DNA of 25,776 nt from an uncultured Collinsella sp. (GTDB taxonomy: Bacteria > Actinomycetota > Coriobacteriia > Coriobacteriales > Coriobacteriaceae), in NCBI GenBank assembly GCA_900552425.1, contig URZR01000004.1, positions 1 through 25,776 on the forward strand. Direction: 5' to 3'. Each line of letters begins with the position of its first letter. Position 1 is the first letter of the stretch. A program made the translations under genes and the position numbers. Shown here piece after piece: positions 1 to 7,800 of the stretch. The notes below the pieces were generated by a model that saw only the letters and a list, made by a program, of their open reading frames with translations, was not told the DNA's origin and did no database searches.

Positions 1-23
1 CGCGCCGATGGGTTTCCGGCGCG
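1..23 (-). terminator. Possible terminator of the dehydrogenase gene, cut by the window edge
   Basis: Bases 1-7 (CGCGCCG) and 17-23 (CGGCGCG) are perfectly complementary around a 9-base loop. The hairpin lies about 50 bases past the stop codon of the minus-strand dehydrogenase. Any U tract would fall outside the window, so the terminator role is inferred from position and GC-rich stem only. Confidence 0.4.
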
Positions 24-74
24 GCCCGCTTTACATGGCGTCCGTATGAGCGAGGTGTCGCGTCAAGCGGCGGC

Positions 75-1052
75 CTACTTGGCGTCGTAGGCCTCGGTGT
101 CCCACCAGTCGAGCTGGGCGATGTTGTCGCGGATGTGCTGGCAGCTCTTGTGGAAGCCCTCGAGCTCGTACTCGGAAAGGTCGAGCGTGTAGACCTCCTC
201 GACGCCCTCGGCGCCGATCACGCACGGCAGGGACGTGAAGATGCCCTCCTCGCCATACTGGCCGGTCATGAGCGTGGAGGCGGAAAGCACGGCGTGCTCG
301 TTGTGCAGAACGGCAGCGCAGACGCGCGCGGCGGAGTTGGCGACGGCGTACTCGGTGCACTGTTTGCCCTGGTAGGTTACGTAGCCGCCCTTGCGCGCGA
401 GCTCCTCGACCTCCATGTGGTCAAAGGCGTACTTGTCGGGGTTCTCGGCCTGAAGCTCGTTGAGGCTCTTGCCGGCGATGGTCGCGGCCTTAAAGGCGGC
501 CAGTTGGCTAAAGCCATGCTCGCCAATCATGTAGGCGTCGATGGACTTGGGGCTCACGCCGACCTTCTTGGAGATCTCGGTGCGCAGGCGGGCGGAGTCC
601 AGGCCGCAGCCCGAGCCGATGATCTTCTTGGGATCGTAGCCGGTCAGGTGCCACAGCTCGGTGCACACGACGTCGCAGGGGTTGGAGATGCTCACGAAGA
701 TGCCGTCAAAGCCGGCGTCGACGATGCGCTTGGCAAAGGTGCGGGCGGCGTCGGTGGTAAAGAACAGCTCGCCGTCGCGGTTGCTGGCGGCCAGCGCGAC
801 CTTGCCGGCGGCGTTGACGATGACGTCGCAGCAGGCCAGCTCCTCGTAGTGGTCGTAGCAGTTGACGATCTTGGTGTTGTACGGGACAAACGAAAGGGAG
901 TCGCGCAGGTCCTGGACCTCGGACGTCACCTTGGCCTCGTTGATATCGCATAGGTACAGCTCATCGGCAATGCCCTGCATGAGCAGGCTGTTGGCGACAT
1001 GTGCTCCTACGTGGCCCTGGCCGACCACCCCGATTTTACGCGTCTGGTACAT
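75..1052 (-). CDS. NAD-dependent L-2-hydroxyacid dehydrogenase (L-lactate / L-2-hydroxyisocaproate dehydrogenase family)
   Basis: A 325-residue LDH/MDH-superfamily enzyme, expected to interconvert a 2-oxoacid and an L-2-hydroxyacid with NADH in the cytosol. Visible landmarks are the Rossmann loop GxGxxG at residues 11-16, acidic Asp36 for NAD ribose, ISNPCDVV (121-129), and the catalytic set Asp152, Arg155 (LDSARLR) and His179 (GEHGFSQ). The length is normal for the family. The start is ATG at 1052 because AAAGG lies about 8 bases upstream; the open frame continues much further but reads intergenic DNA and the metA complement. The substrate loop lacks the usual lactate dehydrogenase GAPQKPGETR pattern and reads GKVALAASNRDGE, which resembles hydroxyisocaproate dehydrogenases more than true LDH. 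The gene diverges from metA. Family assignment is firm; exact substrate is not. Confidence 0.88.
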   Translation of the reverse strand: MYQTRKIGVVGQGHVGAHVANSLLMQGIADELYLCDINEAKVTSEVQDLRDSLSFVPYNTKIVNCYDHYEELACCDVIVNAAGKVALAASNRDGELFFTTDAARTFAKRIVDAGFDGIFVSISNPCDVVCTELWHLTGYDPKKIIGSGCGLDSARLRTEISKKVGVSPKSIDAYMIGEHGFSQLAAFKAATIAGKSLNELQAENPDKYAFDHMEVEELARKGGYVTYQGKQCTEYAVANSAARVCAAVLHNEHAVLSASTLMTGQYGEEGIFTSLPCVIGAEGVEEVYTLDLSEYELEGFHKSCQHIRDNIAQLDWWDTEAYDAK

Positions 1053-1089
1053 ATATGTATCCTTTCGGCCGAGTTTTTCGCGTCGAACC

Positions 1090-1095
1090 ATTGTA
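1090..1095 (-). promoter_or_regulatory. Candidate -10 box for the dehydrogenase gene
   Basis: On the minus strand these bases read TACAAT, about 40 bases upstream of the start codon. The matching -35 (CTAGCA, 17 bases further upstream) is weak, so this is a tentative promoter. Confidence 0.3.
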
Positions 1096-1262
1096 GCGTC
1101 CTGTTGCCACTTTGCTAGGCTAAAGCGCCACAGATTTTGGGACATGCCGTAATCTCTACTTTTGGAGTGATTTGGGCCGCTGACGGCATCGCTGGGCGAT
1201 GTGCTCGCGCGGATGGGGCCGGTCGTTGTACCATAGCTGCAACTGACTCGTAAGGAGCATCC

Positions 1263-2189
1263 ATGCCCATTCGCATCCCCGACGCCCTCCCTGCCGCCGC
1301 GCAGCTCGAGAGCGAGAACATCTTTGTCATGACCGAGTACCGCGCGCTGCATCAGGACATCCGTCCGCTGCGCGTGCTCATCCTCAACCTCATGCCCACC
1401 AAGATCGCCACCGAGACGCAGATCATGCGCAAGCTCTCCAACACGCCGCTGCAGGTGGAGGTGGACCTGCTGCGCACCAAAACGCACGAGGCCACGCACG
1501 TGAGCGCCGGCCACCTGGAGACGTTCTACCGCACGTTCGACGACATCCGCGACATCCACTACGACGGCCTGATTATCACGGGCGCGCCCGTGGAGCAGAT
1601 GCCGTTCGAGGAGGTCGACTACTGGCCCGAGCTCTGCCAGATCATGGATTGGTCCACCACGCACGTGCACTCTACGCTGCACATTTGCTGGGGCGCGCAG
1701 GCGGGGCTCTACCATCATTACGGTATTCAGAAGTACGACCTGCCGGCAAAGGCGAGCGGCGTGTTCGAGCATTATCTGGTGAAGCCGCAAAGCCCGCTGG
1801 TCCGCGGCTTTGACGACCGTTTCTATGCCGTGCATTCGCGCAACACCGATGTGCGCCGCGAGGACGTGGAGGCCGAGCCGCAGCTTGAGGTCGTGGCCGT
1901 GTCCGACGAGGTGGGCCTGTACATCGTCAAGTCGACCGACAGCCGTCGCTTCTTTGTCTTTGGCCATCCCGAGTACGATACCGACACGCTGCGTCTGGAG
2001 TACGAGCGCGACGTGAAGCGCGGGCTCAACCCTCAGGTGCCGGCGCATTACTTCCCGGGCGACGATCCCGCTGCCGAGCCGCGCAACGTCTGGCGCAGCC
2101 AAGCTCAGCTGCTCTACACCAACTGGCTCAACTACTACGTCTACCAAACCACGCCCTACGACCTGGCCCGCGCCGGCGAAGAGCACTAG
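1263..2189 (+). CDS. metA: Homoserine O-acyltransferase MetA (predicted acetyl-CoA type)
   Basis: A 308-residue enzyme that acylates L-homoserine, the first committed step of methionine synthesis, in the cytosol. The MetA signature is clear: nucleophile Cys142 in HICWGAQ, His235 and Glu237 in FGHPEYD, and the N-terminal motif LILNLMPTKIATETQ. Residue 111 is Glu (TGAPVE). In this family Glu111 goes with acetyl-CoA use, while Gly111, as in E. coli, goes with succinyl-CoA, so the product is probably O-acetylhomoserine. Length is typical. ATG 1263 is preceded by TAAGGAG at good spacing. No SAM riboswitch-like leader was recognised in the 210-base gap shared with the divergent dehydrogenase. It appears monocistronic and is followed by the palindromic repeat at 2290-2360. 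Confidence 0.95.
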   Translation: MPIRIPDALPAAAQLESENIFVMTEYRALHQDIRPLRVLILNLMPTKIATETQIMRKLSNTPLQVEVDLLRTKTHEATHVSAGHLETFYRTFDDIRDIHYDGLIITGAPVEQMPFEEVDYWPELCQIMDWSTTHVHSTLHICWGAQAGLYHHYGIQKYDLPAKASGVFEHYLVKPQSPLVRGFDDRFYAVHSRNTDVRREDVEAEPQLEVVAVSDEVGLYIVKSTDSRRFFVFGHPEYDTDTLRLEYERDVKRGLNPQVPAHYFPGDDPAAEPRNVWRSQAQLLYTNWLNYYVYQTTPYDLARAGEEH

Positions 2190-2236
2190 GCCGCTGTCGT
2201 GGCTGTGGCTGCGGCGGTTACCGTGGCCGCTACGCG

Positions 2237-2278
2237 ACGAGCGAGGATAATCGGACACACGAGCGCGGATAATCGGAC
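2237..2278 (+). repeat. Two tandem 20-base repeat units (left repeat cluster)
   Basis: Bases 2237-2256 read ACGAGCGAGGATAATCGGAC and 2259-2278 read ACGAGCGCGGATAATCGGAC, differing at one base and 22 bases apart start to start. The same unit recurs four times at 3638-3730 and begins the palindromes at 2290 and 3742. They sit downstream of metA. Confidence 0.85.
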
Positions 2279-2289
2279 GCATGTTGAAT

Positions 2290-2353
2290 GAGCGTGGATA
2301 ATCTCCCGTTTTTAGCTCGTAAGGGGGCCCAAAGCGGGAGATTTTCCACGCTC
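2290..2353 (+). repeat. Long palindrome, left copy; probable bidirectional terminator
   Basis: Arms 2290-2312 and 2331-2353 match as an inverted repeat at 21 of 23 positions, starting GAGCGTGGATAATCTCCCG, with an 18-base loop. A GATTTTT run follows on the plus strand, so in RNA this would be a strong terminator after metA. The sequence is shared with 3742-3805, so it is also a member of a dispersed repeat family. Confidence 0.85.
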
Positions 2354-2360
2354 GATTTTT

Positions 2361-2650
2361 CTGCAGCTGTTGTACCGGCGGCAGCATCATGCGTCGAGTA
2401 CATACGGGCCGCATCGCAAACTAGGTAGTTTCGAGCCACAGCATATTTTCTTTTAAGGAAATCGACGGCTTTTGAGGTTCAAAATGTGGAGACAGGGACC
2501 TCTCGACAACCGTTTTACCTGCAGATATAAGCCATTAACCTAAAGCGTTCAAAACCGTCAAGCATTTGGTCAGCTTTTGGTTGGCATTTGGTCAGACTTC
2601 GCATGAAACCGCCTGGTACGTTGGCGCCGTTCCAAGAGTTGGGAGGCGAC
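2361..2650. other. AT-richer leader between repeat cluster and AbiEi-like gene
   Basis: About 290 bases without a convincing gene. It is visibly richer in A+T than its surroundings. GCATTTGGTCAG occurs twice, at 2562-2573 and 2584-2595, exactly 22 bases apart. That places both copies on one helix face close to the likely promoter or start of the next gene. A weak inverted pair (GACGGCTTTTGA near 2464, TTCAAAACCGTC near 2548) is also present. No clear -35/-10 pair was recognised. Confidence 0.5.
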
Positions 2651-3613
2651 GTGGCAAACATGACGGCGAATCAAAGACTTGCAGGTCACATTAAGGCATG
2701 CGAACAGCAGATGAGCTGCGTGTACGCGCGAACTGCGGCGGAGGCAAAGCAGATTGAGCGACGGGTGGCGGCGGGAAGTCTAGAGGCGGTCATGCCAGGG
2801 CTGTATGCGCGTCCGGAATATTGGTCCGAACTCAAGTTTCGACAGCGTTATCTGCATCGGGTGCGGGCCCTTGCGCAAAAGCATCCCGACTGGACGTTTT
2901 GCTCCTATACGGCGGCTGTTATCTATGGCCTTTCGGTTTCGCATGCGGATTTGACGCACATCCATATCGCCGTGGCACCGGCACAATCAACGACGCCGGG
3001 CTCTCAGGTCGTTCGCCATCGTTATGTTCGTCAAACACGGGCCACCCAGATGGACATTGCCGTGACCGATATCGATCAAACGATTACGGATTGCCTGGTC
3101 GATGCATCGTTTGTCGAGGGACTGATCATTGCGGACTCGGCGCTTCATGAGCAGCTGTTGTCGAAGGAGCATCTCGTTGAGGCAGTCAACAAGCTTGGCT
3201 TAAATCGTCGCGGTGTTGTGACGGCGCGCAGGGTTGCACGGTATGCCGATGGCCTGTCGGAAAGCGGTGGCGAGTCCAAGGCGCGCGCCCTGATGATCGA
3301 GCGCGGCTGGCAGACGCCGGAGCTGCAAATTGAGCTGTTCGACCCGGTTGAGCCGGGACGGCCGTATCGCGTCGACTACTTGTGGCGCGTGGAAGATCGG
3401 CTGATCATCGGGGAATTTAACGGATTCGTTAAAAGCGAGAAGGCAGCGGAGGAGGGCAAGCTTGCAAAGGCGCAATTTGATGAGCGCCAGCGCGAGTCGA
3501 GGCTTTCGCTGCTCGATAACTGTAAGATTGTGCGCTTGTGCTGGGATGATCTAAGGGACCCGACAAAGCTCGATCGCAAGCTCAAGGTTGCCGGCGTGCC
3601 GCGTGCATGCTGA
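2651..3613 (+). CDS. AbiEi-like winged-helix protein with C-terminal restriction-endonuclease-fold (DUF559/VSR-like) region
   Basis: About 320 residues. The N-terminal third (MTANQRLAGHIKACEQQ onwards, including VYARTAAEAKQIERRVAAGSLEAVMPGLYARPEYW) matches the winged-helix pattern of AbiEi-type antitoxin domains. A middle region (CSYTAAVIYGL to TITDCLVDASF) is typical of the same family. The C-terminal part has a conserved Glu in GGESKAR, then RVDYLW and IIGEFNG, resembling the E-D-E spacing of PD-(D/E)XK nucleases. GTG 2651 is chosen because GGGAGG precedes it; ATG 2660, ATG 2603 and TTG 2588 are alternatives. There is no AbiEii toxin next door, so it is a solo gene. Codons are less GC-biased than in neighbours and repeats lie on both sides, consistent with acquisition. 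Whether it cuts DNA, binds its own promoter or serves defence cannot be told from sequence. Confidence 0.75.
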   Translation: MANMTANQRLAGHIKACEQQMSCVYARTAAEAKQIERRVAAGSLEAVMPGLYARPEYWSELKFRQRYLHRVRALAQKHPDWTFCSYTAAVIYGLSVSHADLTHIHIAVAPAQSTTPGSQVVRHRYVRQTRATQMDIAVTDIDQTITDCLVDASFVEGLIIADSALHEQLLSKEHLVEAVNKLGLNRRGVVTARRVARYADGLSESGGESKARALMIERGWQTPELQIELFDPVEPGRPYRVDYLWRVEDRLIIGEFNGFVKSEKAAEEGKLAKAQFDERQRESRLSLLDNCKIVRLCWDDLRDPTKLDRKLKVAGVPRAC

Positions 3614-3637
3614 GGCGGTGGCAGGGCGTTAGGCTGC

Positions 3638-3730
3638 ACGAGCGTGGAAATCCGGACGGATGAGCGTGGGAATTTAGACGCGATTTGGTTGAGCGTGGAT
3701 TTTCGGACACACGAGCGTGGATTATCGGAC
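3638..3730 (+). repeat. Four tandem 20-base repeat units (right repeat cluster)
   Basis: Units at 3638-3657, 3660-3679, 3689-3708 and 3711-3730 are variants of ACGAGCGTGGATTATCGGAC separated by 2-9 bases. The last is nearly identical to the units at 2237-2278. They start about 25 bases after the stop of the AbiEi-like gene and lead into the palindrome at 3742. Confidence 0.85.
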
Positions 3731-3741
3731 GTTTGAATAAT

Positions 3742-3805
3742 GAGCGTGGATAATCTCCCGTTTTTTGCCCCCGAACAGGCCCAAAGTGGGAAATTTTCCA
3801 CGCTC
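3742..3805 (+). repeat. Long palindrome, right copy; probable bidirectional terminator
   Basis: Arms 3742-3764 and 3783-3805 form a 23-base imperfect inverted repeat. The left arm is identical to the left copy at 2290, while the loop differs. A plus-strand T run follows, so it can terminate transcripts of the AbiEi-like gene; in the other direction it lies beyond the end of the cyclo-ligase gene. Confidence 0.85.
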
Positions 3806-3833
3806 ATTTTTGTGGGGTGCAGCGTGCCAGCCG

Positions 3834-4430
3834 TTAGGCGCTGATGATGTGAGGTAGCGGCAGGTCGTGGACGTCGGTGGGAACGCCGTCGACACGCTGC
3901 TCGTCAAAGGCGATGCCGATGATTTGGCATGCGGGTGAGAGCATGGGCAGGTAGCGGTCGTAGCAACCGCCGCCGTAGCCCAGGCGCGCGCCGGTTTGAT
4001 CGAAGGCCACGAGCGGCACAACAATCATGTCGAGTGCTTCGGCAGGCACGATAGGGAAGCGGCCGCTGTCGATGTCCGTGGCTGCGAAGGCCCGCGTAGG
4101 GTGGCCGATAAACGGGGCCGCGTCCGCGTCGCCGGCAGCAACTGCCCGCATGCACATGCGTTGGCCACAAGCTGCGGCTTCGGCTGCCGAGAGCATGCAC
4201 GGATAGGCCACGCGCCAGCCGCGTTTGGCGAAAGCTGCGGCAAACGCGGCAGGGTCGACCTCGGAACCCATCGCGGCATAGACGGCAACGGTGTGCGGCG
4301 CCGCGGCATCCAAGCGGCCCAGCAGCTCAACAAGCCGCGCGCAAATGACAGCAGACTTCGCCGCCCGCAAGTCCAAATCAAGAGCATCGCGCCGAGCAAT
4401 CACCGCCCGCCGCAACTCAGCCTTGTCCAT
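3834..4430 (-). CDS. 5-formyltetrahydrofolate cyclo-ligase
   Basis: A 198-residue enzyme that converts 5-formyl-THF to 5,10-methenyl-THF using ATP, returning stored folate to one-carbon metabolism. The family signature GYGGGCYDRYLP, followed by IGIAFDEQ, lies near the C-terminus. The N-terminal MDKAELRRAVIARRDAL matches the usual K..LR...R.AL opening. Length is typical. ATG at 4430 is preferred over the upstream ATG at 4457 because AGAGGAAG sits just upstream of 4430 and the protein start then matches the family. The gene converges with the AbiEi-like gene across the right repeat cluster. Identification is secure from the C-terminal motif. Confidence 0.93.
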   Translation of the reverse strand: MDKAELRRAVIARRDALDLDLRAAKSAVICARLVELLGRLDAAAPHTVAVYAAMGSEVDPAAFAAAFAKRGWRVAYPCMLSAAEAAACGQRMCMRAVAAGDADAAPFIGHPTRAFAATDIDSGRFPIVPAEALDMIVVPLVAFDQTGARLGYGGGCYDRYLPMLSPACQIIGIAFDEQRVDGVPTDVHDLPLPHIISA

Positions 4431-4579
4431 CCCGGCTTCCTCTCCCAAACCTACCAAAAAGGGACAGGTTTATTTTGGCAGGTTTTATCTGGGCAAACAC
4501 CCAAACCACCACACAAATCATCGCAAGGGGGGCAGTTCATGGAGACCTTCGTAGTGGTTTTGACGAAGAGCGGGTGTTC

Positions 4580-4737
4580 GCGGCGGTTTGTCTCGATCTG
4601 TAACAGTAACTCGGCAAAATTGGACTTAGATGTTACAGATTGAGACAAAGGGCCGGCGTCATCCGGAAACGTCTCGATTTGTAACATCTGGAGCCGATAT
4701 TGCCGTCTAGATGTTGCAGATTGAGACAAACCGCCGC
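4580..4737. repeat. 158-base nested palindrome containing two hairpins
   Basis: Outer 26-base arms (4580-4605 and 4712-4737) match as an inverted repeat at 24 of 26 positions. Each outer arm also pairs with an inner arm. Hairpin 1 is 4587-4605 with 4631-4649 (18 of 19). Hairpin 2 is 4671-4689 with 4709-4727 (16 of 19, mismatches being transitions). The core word is GTCTCGATCTGTAACA or a close variant. The element can therefore fold as one long hairpin or two separate ones. It lies in the gap between the cyclo-ligase and peptidase genes and no gene was recognised in it. Confidence 0.85.
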
Positions 4738-4770
4738 GGTGGGCTGCGCCGCCCCACTCAAGCCGCAGAA

Positions 4771-4809
4771 AAAGGTAGATTTTCAGGCATGTTCCAAAAA
4801 TCTACCTTT
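4771..4809 (-). terminator. Terminator downstream of the M16 peptidase gene
   Basis: AAAGGTAGATTTT (4771-4783) pairs with AAAATCTACCTTT (4797-4809), a perfect 13-base inverted repeat ending immediately before the peptidase stop codon at 4815. The flanking A/T runs allow function on either strand. Confidence 0.7.
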
Positions 4810-4814
4810 GTGCG

Positions 4815-7800
4815 TTAGCCCATCAGGTCGACTACGTTAAAGCCGGCGTTGCTCTTGGCGATGACGTCTCGGCCGCCAAAGACGCAGGTGGGCGACTCGG
4901 CTGCGATGCGCGTGACGTCGGTGCCGAGCGAGCGCAGCTCACCGGGCGTGGCGGCGAGCATCTGGGCGCGACGCTCCTCGCGCGCATGCGGATCGAGCCC
5001 GGCCAGGTAGGTCGTGTTGCGGCGCTTGGTGAGCGCATAGGGCTTCACCGGCGCGTCCATGCCGCTCACGCAGCTCACGATAAAGCCCTCAAAGGCGGCC
5101 TCGTCGGGCTCAAAGCGGCCAAGCCATGCGCCTGCACGCTCCACGCGCTCAATCGAAGGGTCAATCGCCGGGTCGCGGTAGGTGTAGAACGCCGTCTGGC
5201 GCTCGCCGGCTGCGCGGAATCCGCAGCCGTATGCACCGCCCTTCACGCGAATCTCGTTCCACAGGTAATCGTAGGAGAGCGCGTTGGCAGCCACGGCCCA
5301 AGTGCCTGTCACGTCAAGCCCCAAGCGACGCGGGTCGCACGCGCTTGCCGCAAAGCAAATGTCGCTGGGGATGACGAAAGCCTCGTGACGGTCGCGCGGC
5401 GTCGGCACCACGAGCGCGTTGCGGCCGGCATCGGCGCCGTCGCCTGCGCCAAGCCCCAGGTCGCCCGCGGCATCCCAGTACGCGTCAAAGTCCTCGTCGC
5501 TGCCGGTAAAGCTCGCCATGCAGCCATCGGCCACAAAGATGCGGCCTGCCAGTTCGGTAAGCTTGGCGCGCAGGTCGTCCAGGCGCTCGTCAAAGTGGTC
5601 GAGCAGATCGCGCAGGAACAGGTAGAAGTCCACGCCCGAAAGCTGCTCGCGCACCACGGCCGAAGGCGAGCTGTAGCTCATCGCGCGACCGAGCGCCGCC
5701 GAGTGACCATTGTTGATAAAGCCCTGCTCAAGCCCAATGCGAATCTGCGTGAGCACGTCGCGCACGCGGTCGGCGTCGGCATCTGCCAAAAGCGTGCTCG
5801 ACCATACCTCGCGCGGCAGACTCGCCAGTGCATCAATCTTCTCGGACAGGGCGCCGGCGCTCACCAGCAGGTAGGGGCGCACGCCGTCCACGTCGGGCTG
5901 CGTCATGACCTCGGTCGTAAAGCTCAAAAAGCCCAGCTTGCCGGCGATGAGATTATCGAGTTCCTCGGCCGAATGCTCGCTCGTGGGCAGCTGTTTGAGC
6001 AGACGGCAGAGCAGCGTCACATAGGGCAGGTCCTCAAACGCGACGCAGCTCAGGTCGAAATACTGCATGGCGTAGGCCAAGCGGTTGGTGGGGATGCCGT
6101 GGCGCAGGCAGGGGATGGGCGCGGTCGTGTCCACGACCAGCGGCGGCTCGGGGCGCGCCTCGCCAATGTCGGACACGCGCAGGCGCGGCAGCGTGGCCTT
6201 GGCCTCGAGCGTGTCCTCGGCCTCCTGCGCGGCACGCAGCACGACCGTGCGCTCGACCACATCGGCCAGCTCGGCATCGGTCATGGCGTCGCGCTTGGCT
6301 GCCAGCTCAGCGGCCTCGGCGCCCTCTGCGCCCTCGGCGGCGTCCACCGGCACCAGCTCGACCAGCGCCATGTGGTCGTTCTGCAGCACCAGCTCGCGCA
6401 GCAGGTCTTCAAAGTAGCTGCCGTCCAGCTCGCCACGCAGCTCCTCGTACACCGGGCCGTACTTGAGCGCCAGCGTCGCGGCGTCGTCATCGTAGAGCCA
6501 CGTGCTCAGCGCATCGCACGCAATGGCTACGCCGTCGGCGATGCCGTAGTCGCGCTGGCGCAGGTCGTATTCGTTGCTGCTGATGATGGCTTCCAGGCGC
6601 TCGCGCGGAACGCCGTGCTCACACAGGTCGCGGCAGGCGTCCTGGAACACGCGACGTAGTTCGCGCGCCACGCCGGGCTGCGCGTTTTGCAGCATGATGA
6701 GTTCGTAGGGCTGCAGGCACTCGGCCGCGGTGTAGCTCACCACGTTGCCGCCCAGGCCGGCGGCCAGAATGGCCTTCTTAACCGGCGCTTCGTTGGAGCC
6801 CAGCAGCGCCTCGAACAGGATGTCCGCCGCGATCGTGCACTTGCGGTCGAGCGCGCTGCCCAGCACAAGGCCCAAGCCTACCAGGGCGTTCTCGGGCGTG
6901 GTGGCCATCTCGACGCGCTTGTACTCGCAGGTCACGGGTGCCTGCACGACCAGCGGATTGGGCGCCAGCATGGACGGGTCCTCGCCGGCGGCAACGGCTG
7001 CGTCCATGCGGCAGCTCGCGGCACTCGGCTGCGACAGATAGCGCTCGTCCAAAAACGCCAGTGCGCGGTCCACATCCAGGTCGCCATAGAGCGTGATGTA
7101 GGAGTTGGAAGGGTTGTAGTGGCGCGCGTGCGTGTCCAGGAACTGCTCGTAGGTGAGCGCCGGAATCGCGCGTGGGTCGCCGCCGCTCTCGTGCGCATAG
7201 GCGGTGTCGGGGTAGAGCGCGGCGTTGACGGCGTCGTCCAGCACGCTCATGGGGTCGGACAGCGCACCCTTCATCTCGTTGAACACCACGCCGTTATAGC
7301 GCAGCGTGCCCTCGCGCGGGCTCGCGGCGCTGCCGTCGCCCTCGGCGTCCTCCGGCAGGTCCAGCTCGTAGTGCCAGCCCTCCTGCTCAAAAATGGTGGG
7401 CTTGGTGTAGATGGCTGGGTTGAACACCGCGTCCAGATACACGTCCATCAGGTTGTACAGATCCTGCTCGTTGGTGGTGGCAACGGGGTAGATGGTCTTG
7501 TCGGGGTAGGTCATGGCGTTGAGAAACGTCTGCATGGAGCTCTTGATCAAGTCGACAAACGGCTCCTTGACGGGAAACTTGGCCGATCCGCACAGCACCG
7601 AGTGCTCAAGAATATGGAACACGCCGGTGGAATCGGCCGGCGGCGTCTTAAAGCCAATGGCAAAGGCCTTGTTTTCGTCGTCGCATGCCAGGTACAGCAG
7701 GCGAGCGCCCGAGGCAGTGTGGCGCAGCACATAGGCGTCCGAGTCGAGCTCGGGCACGGTCTCGCAGCGCTCGACGGCAAAGCCGTGGCAGGTAGTGCCG

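Noticed and set aside
1053..1262. SAM or other methionine-related riboswitch before metA
   Set aside because: No conserved SAM-riboswitch core or terminator-antiterminator pair could be recognised in this gap.
75..2414. A 779-codon minus-strand frame covering the dehydrogenase and more
   Set aside because: Only the last 325 codons are a real gene. The upstream part is the complement of metA and intergenic repeat, with no family similarity.
3638..3760. CRISPR array
   Set aside because: Repeat units are 20 bases with only 2-9 bases between them, and they end in a palindrome. There are no spacers and no cas genes.
4451..4729. Small minus-strand gene of 92 codons
   Set aside because: It lies across the nested palindrome, and its translation only reflects the repeat arms.
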